NCBI RefSeq assembly: GCF_050717545.1
Contig: NZ_JBOITN010000008.1
Coordinates: 62,001-126,000, forward strand
Source: Clostridium_AD sp050717545
Lineage (GTDB): Bacteria > Bacillota > Clostridia > Clostridiales > Clostridiaceae
Direction: 5' to 3'
DNA length: 64,000 nt
Within the stretch, counting starts at the first letter, position 1. Each line of letters begins with the position of its first letter. The translations under genes were made by a program, and so were the position numbers. Positions 34,188-42,499 of the stretch are shown here, piece after piece. A model generated the notes under the pieces. That model did no database searches. It was not told the origin of the DNA and was given only the letters and a program-made list of their open reading frames with translations.

Positions 34188-34673
34188 ATGGCAAATTTCA
34201 AATTGAAGCTAACTAAAATATTAGAAATAATATGTATCTCTTTATTTGCAATCATAACAATTATTGGATTATATCAAATTATAACAAGATATGTATTTAA
34301 TTCACCTAGTACAATTTCAGAAGAATTGTTAACATTTTTATTCACATGGATGGCTTTGCTTTCAGCTGCATTGGTGTTTGGAAAACGTGAGCATATGCGA
34401 ATGTCATATGTTGCAAATTTCTTTAAAGGTAAAAATTCAATATATTTAAGTATTTTTTCCGAAGTAGTAGTTTTATTATTTGCTGTTTTAATACTCATTT
34501 ATGGTGGAATCTCAATTACAAAACTTACAACTATACAGATTACAGCGTCGCTTGGAGTATCTATGGCGTTAGTATATGTGGTAGTTCCTATCAGTGGAGT
34601 TTTAACGGTCATCTATAACATTCTTAATATAAATGAATTGATGATCGAACTAAAAAAAGAAAATATTAACTAA
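34188..34673 (+). CDS. dctQ: TRAP transporter small permease DctQ
   Basis: Small integral membrane subunit of 161 residues with four hydrophobic segments; SEELLTFLFTWMALLSAALVFGKREHMRM is the DctQ region, with the E-R-E-type charged positions retained. The ATG lies one base after the dctP stop, and the ribosome site GGAGAAGAAA overlaps the dctP end. It forms the membrane complex with DctM, 15 bp downstream. Confidence 0.93.
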   Translation: MANFKLKLTKILEIICISLFAIITIIGLYQIITRYVFNSPSTISEELLTFLFTWMALLSAALVFGKREHMRMSYVANFFKGKNSIYLSIFSEVVVLLFAVLILIYGGISITKLTTIQITASLGVSMALVYVVVPISGVLTVIYNILNINELMIELKKENIN

Positions 34674-34688
34674 AGAGGAGGAAAATAT

Positions 34689-35999
34689 ATGTCTATAGCA
34701 TTATCAGCAGGACTAATTATAGCAATTGTTTTAATAATATTGTTACTTGCAGGAATTCCAATTTCAGTAGCATTAGGTATAGCATCATTATTGGCTATAT
34801 TGCCGACGTTAAATTTTGATGCTGCCGTTTTGACAGCTGCTCAAAGAACATTTTCAGGAATATCTGTATTTACATTAATAGCAATACCTTTCTTTATTCT
34901 TGCAGGAAACATTATGAATAAGGGTGGAATAGCAATACGTTTAATTAATTTTGCCAAAATTTTATCAGGTAGAATACCAGGGGCAATGGCACATACTAAT
35001 GTAGTTGCAAATATGATGTTCGGAGCTATTTCAGGTTCAGGAGTTGCAGCGACATCAGCTATGGGTTCTATTATAGGACCAATTGCAGTGGAAGATGGTT
35101 ATGACCGTGATTATATGGCAACTGTAAATATAGCAACAGGGCCAACAGGATTATTGATACCTCCAAGTAATGTGTTAATAACATATTCGCTTGTAAGTGG
35201 AGGAACTTCAGTGGCAGCACTATTTATGGCAGGTTATGTTCCGGGAATTCTTTGGGGTTTTAGCTGCATGGTCGTTGCTTTCTTCATAGCACGAAAAAAA
35301 GGATATCGAACTTCGGAGCGTGTTACACTTAAACAAGCGCTAAAAATAACCCTTGAGGCTGTACCAAGTTTGTTATTGATTTTAATTGTTATAGGTGGAA
35401 TTGTCACTGGTATATTTACAGCTACGGAAGGTTCAGTAGTAGCTGTTGCTTATAGCTTAATATTATCTATATTCTTTTATAAGACAATAAAAGTTAAGGA
35501 TTTATATGATATATATAAAGAAAGCGCTGAAATGACAGGTATTATAGTATTCTTAATAGGTGTATCAAGTGTTATGGCATGGGTTATGGCATTCACTGCA
35601 ATACCTTCTGCGATTTCAACTGCATTATTAACTGTTAGCAGTAATCATATAATAATCCTATTAATAATTAACATTGTACTATTGTTTATAGGAACGTTCA
35701 TGGATATTACACCTGCAATACTTATTTTTACACCTATATTCTTACCAATCTGTATGGGTTTTGGGATGTCAGCAATTCAGTTTGGTATAATGGTAACATT
35801 TAACTTATGTATAGGTACAATTACACCACCTGTAGGAAATATACTCTTTGTTGGTGTTAAGGTTGCTAAAACAACGATAGAAAATGTAATGCTAAAATTA
35901 ATACCATATTACATTGCTATTTTTGCTGTATTACTGCTTACAACATACGTACCAGCAATTACAATGTGGTTGCCAACATTAATGGGATATAGTAAATAA
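34689..35999 (+). CDS. dctM: TRAP transporter large permease DctM
   Basis: Large permease of 436 residues with about 12 hydrophobic segments, driving sodium-coupled uptake by family knowledge. Family motifs include FFILAGNIMNKGGIA (near residue 70), SGSGVAATSAMGSI, and PTGLLIPPSN; the late FNLCIGTITPPVG is also typical. RBS AGAGGAGG. It completes the dctPQM operon placed between uxaC-lacI and eda, consistent with uptake of uronic acids. Confidence 0.95.
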   Translation: MSIALSAGLIIAIVLIILLLAGIPISVALGIASLLAILPTLNFDAAVLTAAQRTFSGISVFTLIAIPFFILAGNIMNKGGIAIRLINFAKILSGRIPGAMAHTNVVANMMFGAISGSGVAATSAMGSIIGPIAVEDGYDRDYMATVNIATGPTGLLIPPSNVLITYSLVSGGTSVAALFMAGYVPGILWGFSCMVVAFFIARKKGYRTSERVTLKQALKITLEAVPSLLLILIVIGGIVTGIFTATEGSVVAVAYSLILSIFFYKTIKVKDLYDIYKESAEMTGIIVFLIGVSSVMAWVMAFTAIPSAISTALLTVSSNHIIILLIINIVLLFIGTFMDITPAILIFTPIFLPICMGFGMSAIQFGIMVTFNLCIGTITPPVGNILFVGVKVAKTTIENVMLKLIPYYIAIFAVLLLTTYVPAITMWLPTLMGYSK

Positions 36000-36005
36000 T
36001 ATTAA

Positions 36006-36023
36006 ATAACACACGTTAACATA
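36006..36023. promoter_or_regulatory. Half-match to the uronate operator upstream of eda
   Basis: CACACGTTAACATA keeps the right arm of TGTTCACGTTAACA (ACGTTAACA) but not the left. Candidate -10 elements (TATGAT 36047-36052, TATAAT 36052-36057) follow. A weak site of the same repressor is plausible. Confidence 0.45.
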
Positions 36024-36103
36024 TTTGTATGAAGTATAATGCAAAATATGATATAATATAATAAGACAAATATTTTCAAAATATAAAATAAGAGGTGTAA
36101 ATA

Positions 36104-36748
36104 ATGAAAAGAATTAAAATAGTTCAAAAATTAACTGAGTATGGGTTAGTAGCAGTAATTAGAGCAAATTCTAAAGAAGAAGGCGTGAAAATTGTAGATG
36201 CAGTTACAAAAGGCGGAATAAATGCAATTGAAGTTACAATGACAGTACCAGGCGCAATAGATGTAATAAAAGAATTAACGCAGATATATAAAGATAATGC
36301 AGAAATACTTATTGGTGCTGGAACTGTTCTTGACCCAGAAACTGCAAGAGCATGTATTTTAGCTGGAGCAAAATATATAGTAAGTCCAAGCTTAAATCCA
36401 GAAACTATAAAATTATGTAACAGATATAGAATTGCTGTTATGCCAGGAATTATGACAGTTAAAGAAGCTATTGAAGCATTAGAGCTTGGAGTTGAAATAG
36501 TTAAAGTATTCCCAGGTAATGTTTTTGGACCACAAATAATAAGTTCTTTAAAAGGACCACTTCCACAAGCTAACTTTATGCCAACAGGTGGAGTATCACT
36601 TGATAATGTTAAGGATTGGATTAAGGCTGGCGCAGTAGCAGTAGGAACTGGCGGAGACTTAACAAAAGGTGCTAAAACTGGAGATTATAAATTAGTAACA
36701 GAGACTGCTGCTAAATTTGTTGAAGCGGTTAAAAAAGCAAGAGCTTAA
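36104..36748 (+). CDS. eda: KDPG/KHG aldolase
   Basis: Eda cleaves 2-keto-3-deoxy-6-phosphogluconate to pyruvate and glyceraldehyde-3-phosphate; 214 residues. A class I TIM-barrel aldolase with AVIRANSKEEG, then EVTMTVPGA (catalytic Glu), LIGAGTVLDPE and the Schiff-base lysine in YIVSPSLNPE/VKVFPGN surroundings. First gene of eda-kdgK-kdgK2-uxaB-uxaA. RBS AGAGGTG. Confidence 0.96.
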   Translation: MKRIKIVQKLTEYGLVAVIRANSKEEGVKIVDAVTKGGINAIEVTMTVPGAIDVIKELTQIYKDNAEILIGAGTVLDPETARACILAGAKYIVSPSLNPETIKLCNRYRIAVMPGIMTVKEAIEALELGVEIVKVFPGNVFGPQIISSLKGPLPQANFMPTGGVSLDNVKDWIKAGAVAVGTGGDLTKGAKTGDYKLVTETAAKFVEAVKKARA

Positions 36749-36788
36749 GAATAATTTGGTTACATATTAGATAGAATAAATATCAAGG

Positions 36789-36814
36789 CAGTACATACCA
36801 ATTGGTGTGTACTG
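36789..36814 (+). promoter_or_regulatory. Hairpin between eda and kdgK
   Basis: A 26-nt near-perfect inverted repeat (CAGTACATACCAA with TTGGTGTGTACTG, one G-U), not followed by a T-run. It ends 20 bp before the kdgK ribosome site. A processing or mRNA-stability element is more likely than a terminator. Confidence 0.5.
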
Positions 36815-36834
36815 AATTTATAGGAGGCAATATT

Positions 36835-37857
36835 ATGGGAAAATTTATTACATTCGGTGAAATTATGCTTAGACTTGCACCAGTTGGTTATGAAAGATTT
36901 GCACAATCAAAAGAATTCGGTGCTGTTTATGGTGGAGGAGAAGCAAACGTTGCTGTATCACTTTCAAATTATGGCAAGGATGCTTACTTTGTAACAAAAT
37001 TACCTGAACATGAAATAGGTCAAGCAGCAGTAAATGAACTTAGAAAATATGGTGTAAATACTAAGATGATAGTACGTGGCGGAGATCGTGTTGGTATTTA
37101 TTACTGTGAAAAGGGATCATCTCAAAGACCTTCTAAAGTAATCTATGACAGGGCTTATTCAGCTATTGCCCAGGCTAAAAGAGAAGATTTTAATTGGAAG
37201 GAAATTTTTGCTGATGCTGAGTGGTTCCATTTTACAGGAATAACACCTGCACTATCTGATGAATGTGCTGCAATAACATTAGACGCAGTAAAAGCAGCAA
37301 AAGATGCTGGAGTTATGGTAAGTGTAGATTTGAACTTCAGAAAAAAACTTTGGAGCAGTGAAAAAGCCGGCAAAGTAATGGGCGAAATCGTTAAATATTG
37401 TGATTTAGTAATAGCAAATGAAGAAGATGCCGAAAAAGTATTTGGTATTAGCGCTGAAGGAACAGATGTAACTGGTGGAACTTTAAGTGGTGAAGGTTAT
37501 AAAAATGTTGCTAAAAAACTTACTGATTTATTTGATTTAAAGTATGTTGCTATAACTCTTCGCGAAAGCTTTTCTGCTTCAGATAATGGTTGGTCTGCAA
37601 TGTTTTATGATGGCAAAGAATTTTATAGTTCAAAAAAATATAAAATGCATATAGTTGATAGAGTTGGAGGCGGCGATTCATTTGGAGCAGGACTTATATA
37701 CGGCTTAACATCAGGTCTATCTAATCAAGATTCTCTTGAATATGCAGTTGCGGCTTCTTGCCTTAAGCATACTGTAGAAGGTGACTTTAACCTTGTGTCT
37801 AAAGAAGAAGTAGAGACGCTTATGAATGGTGATGCTTCAGGAAGGGTGCAAAGATAA
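36835..37857 (+). CDS. kdgK: 2-keto-3-deoxygluconate kinase (PfkB family), copy 1
   Basis: Sugar kinase of 340 residues that phosphorylates KDG to KDPG. GGGEANVAVSLSNYG near residue 34 is the substrate side; the anion-hole/catalytic motif reads DRVGGGDSFGAG near 280. The start at 36835 follows TAGGAGG; an in-frame ATG at 36802 lies inside a hairpin and has no site. It is followed after 2 bp by a second PfkB kinase of different sequence. Its YSAIAQAKREDFNW region is typical of clostridial KdgK. Confidence 0.93.
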   Translation: MGKFITFGEIMLRLAPVGYERFAQSKEFGAVYGGGEANVAVSLSNYGKDAYFVTKLPEHEIGQAAVNELRKYGVNTKMIVRGGDRVGIYYCEKGSSQRPSKVIYDRAYSAIAQAKREDFNWKEIFADAEWFHFTGITPALSDECAAITLDAVKAAKDAGVMVSVDLNFRKKLWSSEKAGKVMGEIVKYCDLVIANEEDAEKVFGISAEGTDVTGGTLSGEGYKNVAKKLTDLFDLKYVAITLRESFSASDNGWSAMFYDGKEFYSSKKYKMHIVDRVGGGDSFGAGLIYGLTSGLSNQDSLEYAVAASCLKHTVEGDFNLVSKEEVETLMNGDASGRVQR

Positions 37858-37859
37858 TT

Positions 37860-38807
37860 ATGGATGTTGTAACTTTTGGTGAGTCCATGGTTTTATTTAG
37901 TCCAGATTCTTCAGGGCCTTTAAGATACGTTCAAAATTTTAACAAGTCTATTGCTGGGGCAGAGTCAAATGTATCAATTGCTCTAGCTAAACTTGGACAT
38001 CAGGCTGGATGGTTTTCAAAGCTTGGAGACGACGAATTCGGAAGGTACATTCAAACTACAGTAAGAGGAGAAGGCGTAGATGTATCCAGAGTAATTTTTG
38101 AACCTGGGAAAAGTACAGGTATATACTTCAAGGAAAGATTTATGCATTCTAATCCTAATGTATATTATTATAGAAAAGGTTCCGCTGCCAGCACATTAAG
38201 GCCAGAGGAATTAGATGAAGAGTATATTAAAAACACAAAGATACTTCATATTACTGGTATAACTCCTGCCCTTTCTGAGAGTTGCAGGAAAACTTTATTT
38301 AAAGCTATAGAAATTGCAAAAAGTAATAATGTTATGGTGTCTTTTGACCCGAATATTAGACTTAAATTATGGAACAAGGAAGATGCAGTTCCAGTTCTAC
38401 TTGAAATTGCAAAACAATCGGACATAATTTTTCCAGGTATTGATGAGGGTGAAATGCTCCTTGGACTTACTAAACCTGAAGACATTGCACAAAGGTTTCA
38501 GGATATGGGATGTAATATTGTAGCTGTAAAACTTGGTAAAGAAGGATGTTATGTAACTGACTCAGTAAATAAATTATATGTAAATCCATATATATGTGAA
38601 AATCCACAAGATACAGTGGGCGCAGGTGATGGATTTGCTGCAGGTTTCTTATCAGGGATGTTAAATAAATTAGATTTAAAAGGATGCGCAGAATATGCAA
38701 ATGGGGTTGGCGCCATGGCAGTCCTTGTAAAGGGTGACATGGAAGGTTATCCAAATAATGAACAACTAATGGCGTTTATTGGAAAAACTAAAACAATCGA
38801 AAGATAG
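37860..38807 (+). CDS. Second PfkB-type sugar kinase, KDG kinase-like
   Basis: A 315-residue ribokinase-fold enzyme. GAESNVSIALAKLGHQAGWFSKLGDDEFG is the PfkB signature-1 region, and DTVGAGDGFAAGF is signature 2 with the catalytic Asp. It resembles KDG kinases and starts 2 bp after copy 1, so both are translated together, but the two proteins clearly diverge and may have different substrates (for example KDG and a 5-keto or deoxy-sugar acid). The upstream ribosome site (GGAAGGGTG) is moderate, at 14 bases. Confidence 0.88.
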   Translation: MDVVTFGESMVLFSPDSSGPLRYVQNFNKSIAGAESNVSIALAKLGHQAGWFSKLGDDEFGRYIQTTVRGEGVDVSRVIFEPGKSTGIYFKERFMHSNPNVYYYRKGSAASTLRPEELDEEYIKNTKILHITGITPALSESCRKTLFKAIEIAKSNNVMVSFDPNIRLKLWNKEDAVPVLLEIAKQSDIIFPGIDEGEMLLGLTKPEDIAQRFQDMGCNIVAVKLGKEGCYVTDSVNKLYVNPYICENPQDTVGAGDGFAAGFLSGMLNKLDLKGCAEYANGVGAMAVLVKGDMEGYPNNEQLMAFIGKTKTIER

Positions 38808-38819
38808 GGAGGTTTAAAA

Positions 38820-40268
38820 ATGAAATTAAATAAAACAACCTATAAAGAATATAAACAATTCCCTGAAAAAGTGCTTCAATTTGGGGAAGGTAATTTTTTA
38901 AGAGCTTTCGTAGATTGGCAAATTGATAAGATGAATAAAGAAGCTGGTTTTAATGGTAGTGTAGTAGTAGTTCAGCCTATCGAGTTTGGACTTGTAGACA
39001 AATTAAATGAGCAAGACGGTTTGTACACTCTTTATTTACAAGGAATGAATGATGGCAAAGCAATAGCTGAGCATTCAGTAATAAACAGTATAAGTCGTGG
39101 AATAAACCCTTATACGCAACATGATGAGTACATGAAGATAGCTGAAAACCCAGAATTGAGGTTTGTATTTTCTAATACTACTGAAGCAGGAATTGCATAC
39201 GATGAAACTGATAAGCTAGAAGATAAACCTCAAAAGAGCTTCCCAGGAAAACTTACAGCATTATTGTATCATAGATTTAAAACATTTAGCGGTCAAAAAG
39301 AAAAGGGATTAATAATTATTCCTTGTGAACTTATTGATAGAAATGGTGACAAACTTAAAGAGATAATTCTAAAACTTTCTGGGATTTGGAATTTAGAAGC
39401 TGGGTTTGTTACATGGATAAATGAAGCAAATACATTTTGCTGCACACTTGTTGACAGAATAGTTCCAGGGTACCCAAGAGATACTATAAAAGAGATAACA
39501 GAGGAACTTGGATATGAAGATAATTTAGTTAATGTTGGAGAACATTTCCACCTTTTCATTATAGAAGGACCAAAATGGATTGAAAATGAATTCCCAGTAG
39601 GTAAAGCAGGACTTAATGTTAAATTTGTTGACGATATGACTCCATATAGAACAAGAAAGGTAAGAATACTTAATGGATCACATACATCACTTGTGCCAGT
39701 ATCGTACCTTTATGGATTAAACACAGTTGCAGAGTCTGTTGAACATGAAGTTATGGGGAAATTCATTAAAGATACAATATACAAGGAAATAATTCCAACA
39801 TTAGACCTTCCAGAAGAGGAATTATCATACTATGCTAAGGTTGTTCTTGAAAGATTTATGAATCCTTATGTTAAACATTACTTAATGAGTATATCTTTGA
39901 ATTCAATGTCAAAATATGAAACAAGGGATTTACCTTCATTATTACAATTTGTAAAAGTAAAGAATGAATTACCAAAAAGATTAGTATTCTCTTTAGCTGC
40001 ACTTATGGAATTCTATAAAGGCAAAAGGGGAGAAGAAGTAATAAAATTATCTGATGATGCTGATGTTTTAGAACTATACAAAGCTGCATGGGATAATTGT
40101 GATGGAAGTGAAGTAGGTATAAAGAAACTAGTAACTACTGTACTTTCATATAAAAAAGTTTGGAAAATGGATTTAAATGAAGTTCAAGGATTAACAGATG
40201 CAGTAACACAGTATTTATTTAGCATTGAAAAAGTTGGAACTGTAGAAGCAATAAAACAAGTTCTTTAA
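38820..40268 (+). CDS. uxaB: Tagaturonate reductase (altronate oxidoreductase)
   Basis: UxaB reduces D-tagaturonate to D-altronate with NADH; 482 residues, the polyol-specific long-chain dehydrogenase family. Visible elements are QFGEGNFLRAFVDWQID at the N-terminus and the catalytic region VRILNGSHTSLVPVSYL (K-x-R-I-L-N-G-x-H). RBS GGGAGG is seven bases before the ATG. It is the second step after UxaC. The intercistronic gap before uxaA has a long hairpin. Confidence 0.95.
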   Translation: MKLNKTTYKEYKQFPEKVLQFGEGNFLRAFVDWQIDKMNKEAGFNGSVVVVQPIEFGLVDKLNEQDGLYTLYLQGMNDGKAIAEHSVINSISRGINPYTQHDEYMKIAENPELRFVFSNTTEAGIAYDETDKLEDKPQKSFPGKLTALLYHRFKTFSGQKEKGLIIIPCELIDRNGDKLKEIILKLSGIWNLEAGFVTWINEANTFCCTLVDRIVPGYPRDTIKEITEELGYEDNLVNVGEHFHLFIIEGPKWIENEFPVGKAGLNVKFVDDMTPYRTRKVRILNGSHTSLVPVSYLYGLNTVAESVEHEVMGKFIKDTIYKEIIPTLDLPEEELSYYAKVVLERFMNPYVKHYLMSISLNSMSKYETRDLPSLLQFVKVKNELPKRLVFSLAALMEFYKGKRGEEVIKLSDDADVLELYKAAWDNCDGSEVGIKKLVTTVLSYKKVWKMDLNEVQGLTDAVTQYLFSIEKVGTVEAIKQVL

Positions 40269-40275
40269 CCATATT

Positions 40276-40319
40276 ATAGTATTTATCCTCCACCTTTATA
40301 AGTGGGGGATAAATACTAT
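40276..40319 (+). promoter_or_regulatory. Long intercistronic hairpin between uxaB and uxaA
   Basis: A 13-bp outer stem (40276-40288 with 40307-40319, core ATAGTATTTATCC/GGATAAATACTAT) plus inner CCAC/GTGG. No T-run follows, so it may protect or process the mRNA; weak termination is possible. Confidence 0.6.
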
Positions 40320-40363
40320 ATCATAATAAATCTTAATATTTCAGCTCCGCAGGAGATGATTTA

Positions 40364-40387
40364 ATGAAAGTGAGGTTAAGTGAATGA
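40364..40387 (+). CDS. Possible seven-codon upstream peptide overlapping uxaA
   Basis: ATG at 40364 follows a strong CAGGAGATG ribosome site and reads MKVRLSE before TGA at 40385-40387. The stop overlaps the uxaA start as ATGA, a classic coupling arrangement. This could be a translational leader for uxaA. Too short to judge coding by composition. Confidence 0.4.
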   Translation: MKVRLSE

Positions 40388-41871
40388 AAAATATAATCCG
40401 GATAAATGAAATTGATAATATAGTAGTGGCTTTAACTGATTTATCAAAGGATGAAATAATTATTATAGGTAGTAAAAGTGTAACATTAAAAGAAGAAGTT
40501 AAAAGAGGACATAAAATAGCAATTAGCGATATTAAATTAGATGAGGATATTGTAAAATATGGATTTCCTATAGGTCATTCTATTATTGATGTAACTGAAG
40601 GTCAATGGGTCCATACTCATAATATAAAAACAAATTTAGAAGGAATAAAGGAATACAAATTTGATCAAAAACTTATAGAGAATAGTTATAAAAAAAGAGA
40701 TTTAACATTTAATGGATATAAAAGATCGAATGGGAATGTGGGTATTAGAAATGAACTTTGGATAGTTCCAACTGTAGGGTGCGTTAATGGTATAGCAGAT
40801 AGAATTATTGATAGATTTAAAGAAATGGTGTGCACTGTAACTATAGATAATGTAGAGGTATTAAAGCATAATTATGGTTGCTCACAGCTTGGTGATGATC
40901 ATATAAACACAAGAACGATATTAGGCGATGCAGTTAAACATCCAAATAACGGCGGAGTTTTGGTATTAGGACTTGGATGTGAAAATAATGGTATGGCTGA
41001 TTTCAAAAAATCTTTAGGTGATTTTAGTGAAAAGAGGGTTAAATTTCTAATTTCTCAAGAAGTTTCTGATGAAATACAAGAAGGAGCTAATTTGCTTATA
41101 GAACTTTATGAAGTTATGAAATCTGATAAAAGGGAAGAGTGTAGCTTATCAGAACTTAAAATAGGATTGAAATGTGGTGGTTCTGATGGACTCTCAGGAA
41201 TAACTGCAAACCCTCTTGTTGGAAAACTTTCTGATTTTCTTGTAGCTCAAGGTGGCACCACAATATTAACAGAAGTACCTGAAATGTTTGGGGCAGAAAT
41301 GCTTCTAATGGCTAGATCCAAAAATGAAGAGGTATATAATAAAACAGTATTTTTAATTAATGACTTTAAAGAATATTTTATGAAGTACGATCAGCCAGTT
41401 TATGAGAATCCGTCACCAGGAAATAAAGCTGGAGGCATAACTACACTTGAAGATAAATCACTAGGTTGTACGCAAAAGGCAGGTACCGAAACTGTTGTAG
41501 ACGTGCTTAAATATGGAGAAACATTAAGCACCAAAGGACTTAATTTATTAAGTGCTCCGGGGAATGATTTAGTAGCAGCGTCTGCACTTGCTGCAGCTGG
41601 TTGTCAAATGGTTCTTTTCACTACGGGCAGAGGTACTCCATTTGGAAGTTTCGTACCAACAATGAAGATATCAACAAATACTCAAATATTTGAATTAAAA
41701 CCTCATTGGATAGATTTTAATGCTGGAACACTAGTTCAAGATAAGTCTTTAGAAGCTATGACAGAAGAATTTATAGAATATATCATTGAAGTAGCAAATG
41801 GAAAATTAGTTAATAATGAAAAAAATGATTTTAGGGAATTAGCTATTTTTAAGAGTGGAGTAACCCTTTAA
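40384..41871 (+). CDS. uxaA: Altronate dehydratase
   Basis: UxaA dehydrates D-altronate to 2-keto-3-deoxygluconate; 495 residues, with both the small SAF-like N-terminal domain (about residues 1-95; HKIAISDIKLDEDIVKYG) and the large C-terminal domain, as in the family. Cysteines in VGCVNG, YGCSQLGDD, LGCENN and LKCGGSDG are probable iron-binding sites. Its own ribosome site GTGAGGT lies within the tiny upstream reading frame. It is the last sugar-acid step of the locus before KdgK. Confidence 0.95.
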   Translation: MKNIIRINEIDNIVVALTDLSKDEIIIIGSKSVTLKEEVKRGHKIAISDIKLDEDIVKYGFPIGHSIIDVTEGQWVHTHNIKTNLEGIKEYKFDQKLIENSYKKRDLTFNGYKRSNGNVGIRNELWIVPTVGCVNGIADRIIDRFKEMVCTVTIDNVEVLKHNYGCSQLGDDHINTRTILGDAVKHPNNGGVLVLGLGCENNGMADFKKSLGDFSEKRVKFLISQEVSDEIQEGANLLIELYEVMKSDKREECSLSELKIGLKCGGSDGLSGITANPLVGKLSDFLVAQGGTTILTEVPEMFGAEMLLMARSKNEEVYNKTVFLINDFKEYFMKYDQPVYENPSPGNKAGGITTLEDKSLGCTQKAGTETVVDVLKYGETLSTKGLNLLSAPGNDLVAASALAAAGCQMVLFTTGRGTPFGSFVPTMKISTNTQIFELKPHWIDFNAGTLVQDKSLEAMTEEFIEYIIEVANGKLVNNEKNDFRELAIFKSGVTL

Positions 41872-41901
41872 ACAAAATATATAATAAAAGGAGAAATAAA
41901 C

Positions 41902-42327
41902 ATGAGTTTTAATAATGATTGCTTTTACTGCGTAAAAGACGCACGACTTACTAATTTAATGATTGAAATATGTACACTTGAGGCTTCAACCTTATATTTA
42001 TTTAAAGAACAGACTTATAAGGGAAGATGCGTTGTAGCATATAATGGACATAAAAGCGAGCTATTCGATTTAAGTGATGAGGAGCGCGTACTTTACATGA
42101 AGGATGTTGCAAGAGTTGCAAAGGCTATAAGCATAGCATTTTCTGCTGATAAAATTAATTACGGTGCTTATGCTGATACCATGACTCATCTTCATTATCA
42201 CATAGTTCCTAAATATAAGAATGGACCTAGTTTTGGAGGAACATTTGAAATGATGCCTAGCGAAAAAGTTCTTCTTAAAGAAGAAGAGTATAATCAGTTA
42301 ATAAATAAAATTAAAGAAAATTTATAA
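41902..42327 (+). CDS. HIT family hydrolase
   Basis: Histidine-triad nucleotide-binding protein, 141 residues. The triad motif is HLHYHIVPK with H96, H98 and H100. An N-terminal CFYC stretch resembles the zinc-linked start of Fhit/HinT-like proteins, but a second pair is not evident. Members hydrolyse AMP-lysine, Ap4A or nucleotide sugars. It lies 30 bp after uxaA in the same direction and ends at a terminator, so it is co-transcribed with the uronate genes; why is not obvious. Confidence 0.88.
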   Translation: MSFNNDCFYCVKDARLTNLMIEICTLEASTLYLFKEQTYKGRCVVAYNGHKSELFDLSDEERVLYMKDVARVAKAISIAFSADKINYGAYADTMTHLHYHIVPKYKNGPSFGGTFEMMPSEKVLLKEEEYNQLINKIKENL

Positions 42328-42337
42328 AATTTATTTT

Positions 42338-42378
42338 AAAAGTGATGCAATGAGTTATTATTTGTATCACTTTTTTTT
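42338..42378 (+). terminator. Terminator of the eda-uxaA-HIT unit
   Basis: AAAAGTGATGCAA (42338-42350) pairs with TTGTATCACTTTT (42362-42374) with one G-U, then more T. Confidence 0.87.
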
Positions 42379-42499
42379 GTGAGCTAAATAATAGACTATA
42401 AATATATTAAATAGTATAATTAGAGTAGAATTAGGACATAATTTATAGTTCATAAATTATTATCTATAATAGACATTTGTTATTTTAAAGGAGCTTACA

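Noticed and set aside
36789..36814. Terminator between eda and kdgK
   Set aside because: The hairpin has no T-run, and the genes form one pathway in one direction, so an mRNA stability element fits better.
38246..38754. Several minus-strand frames inside the second sugar kinase
   Set aside because: Three overlapping frames on the same stretch are shadows of a single PfkB gene with full motifs.
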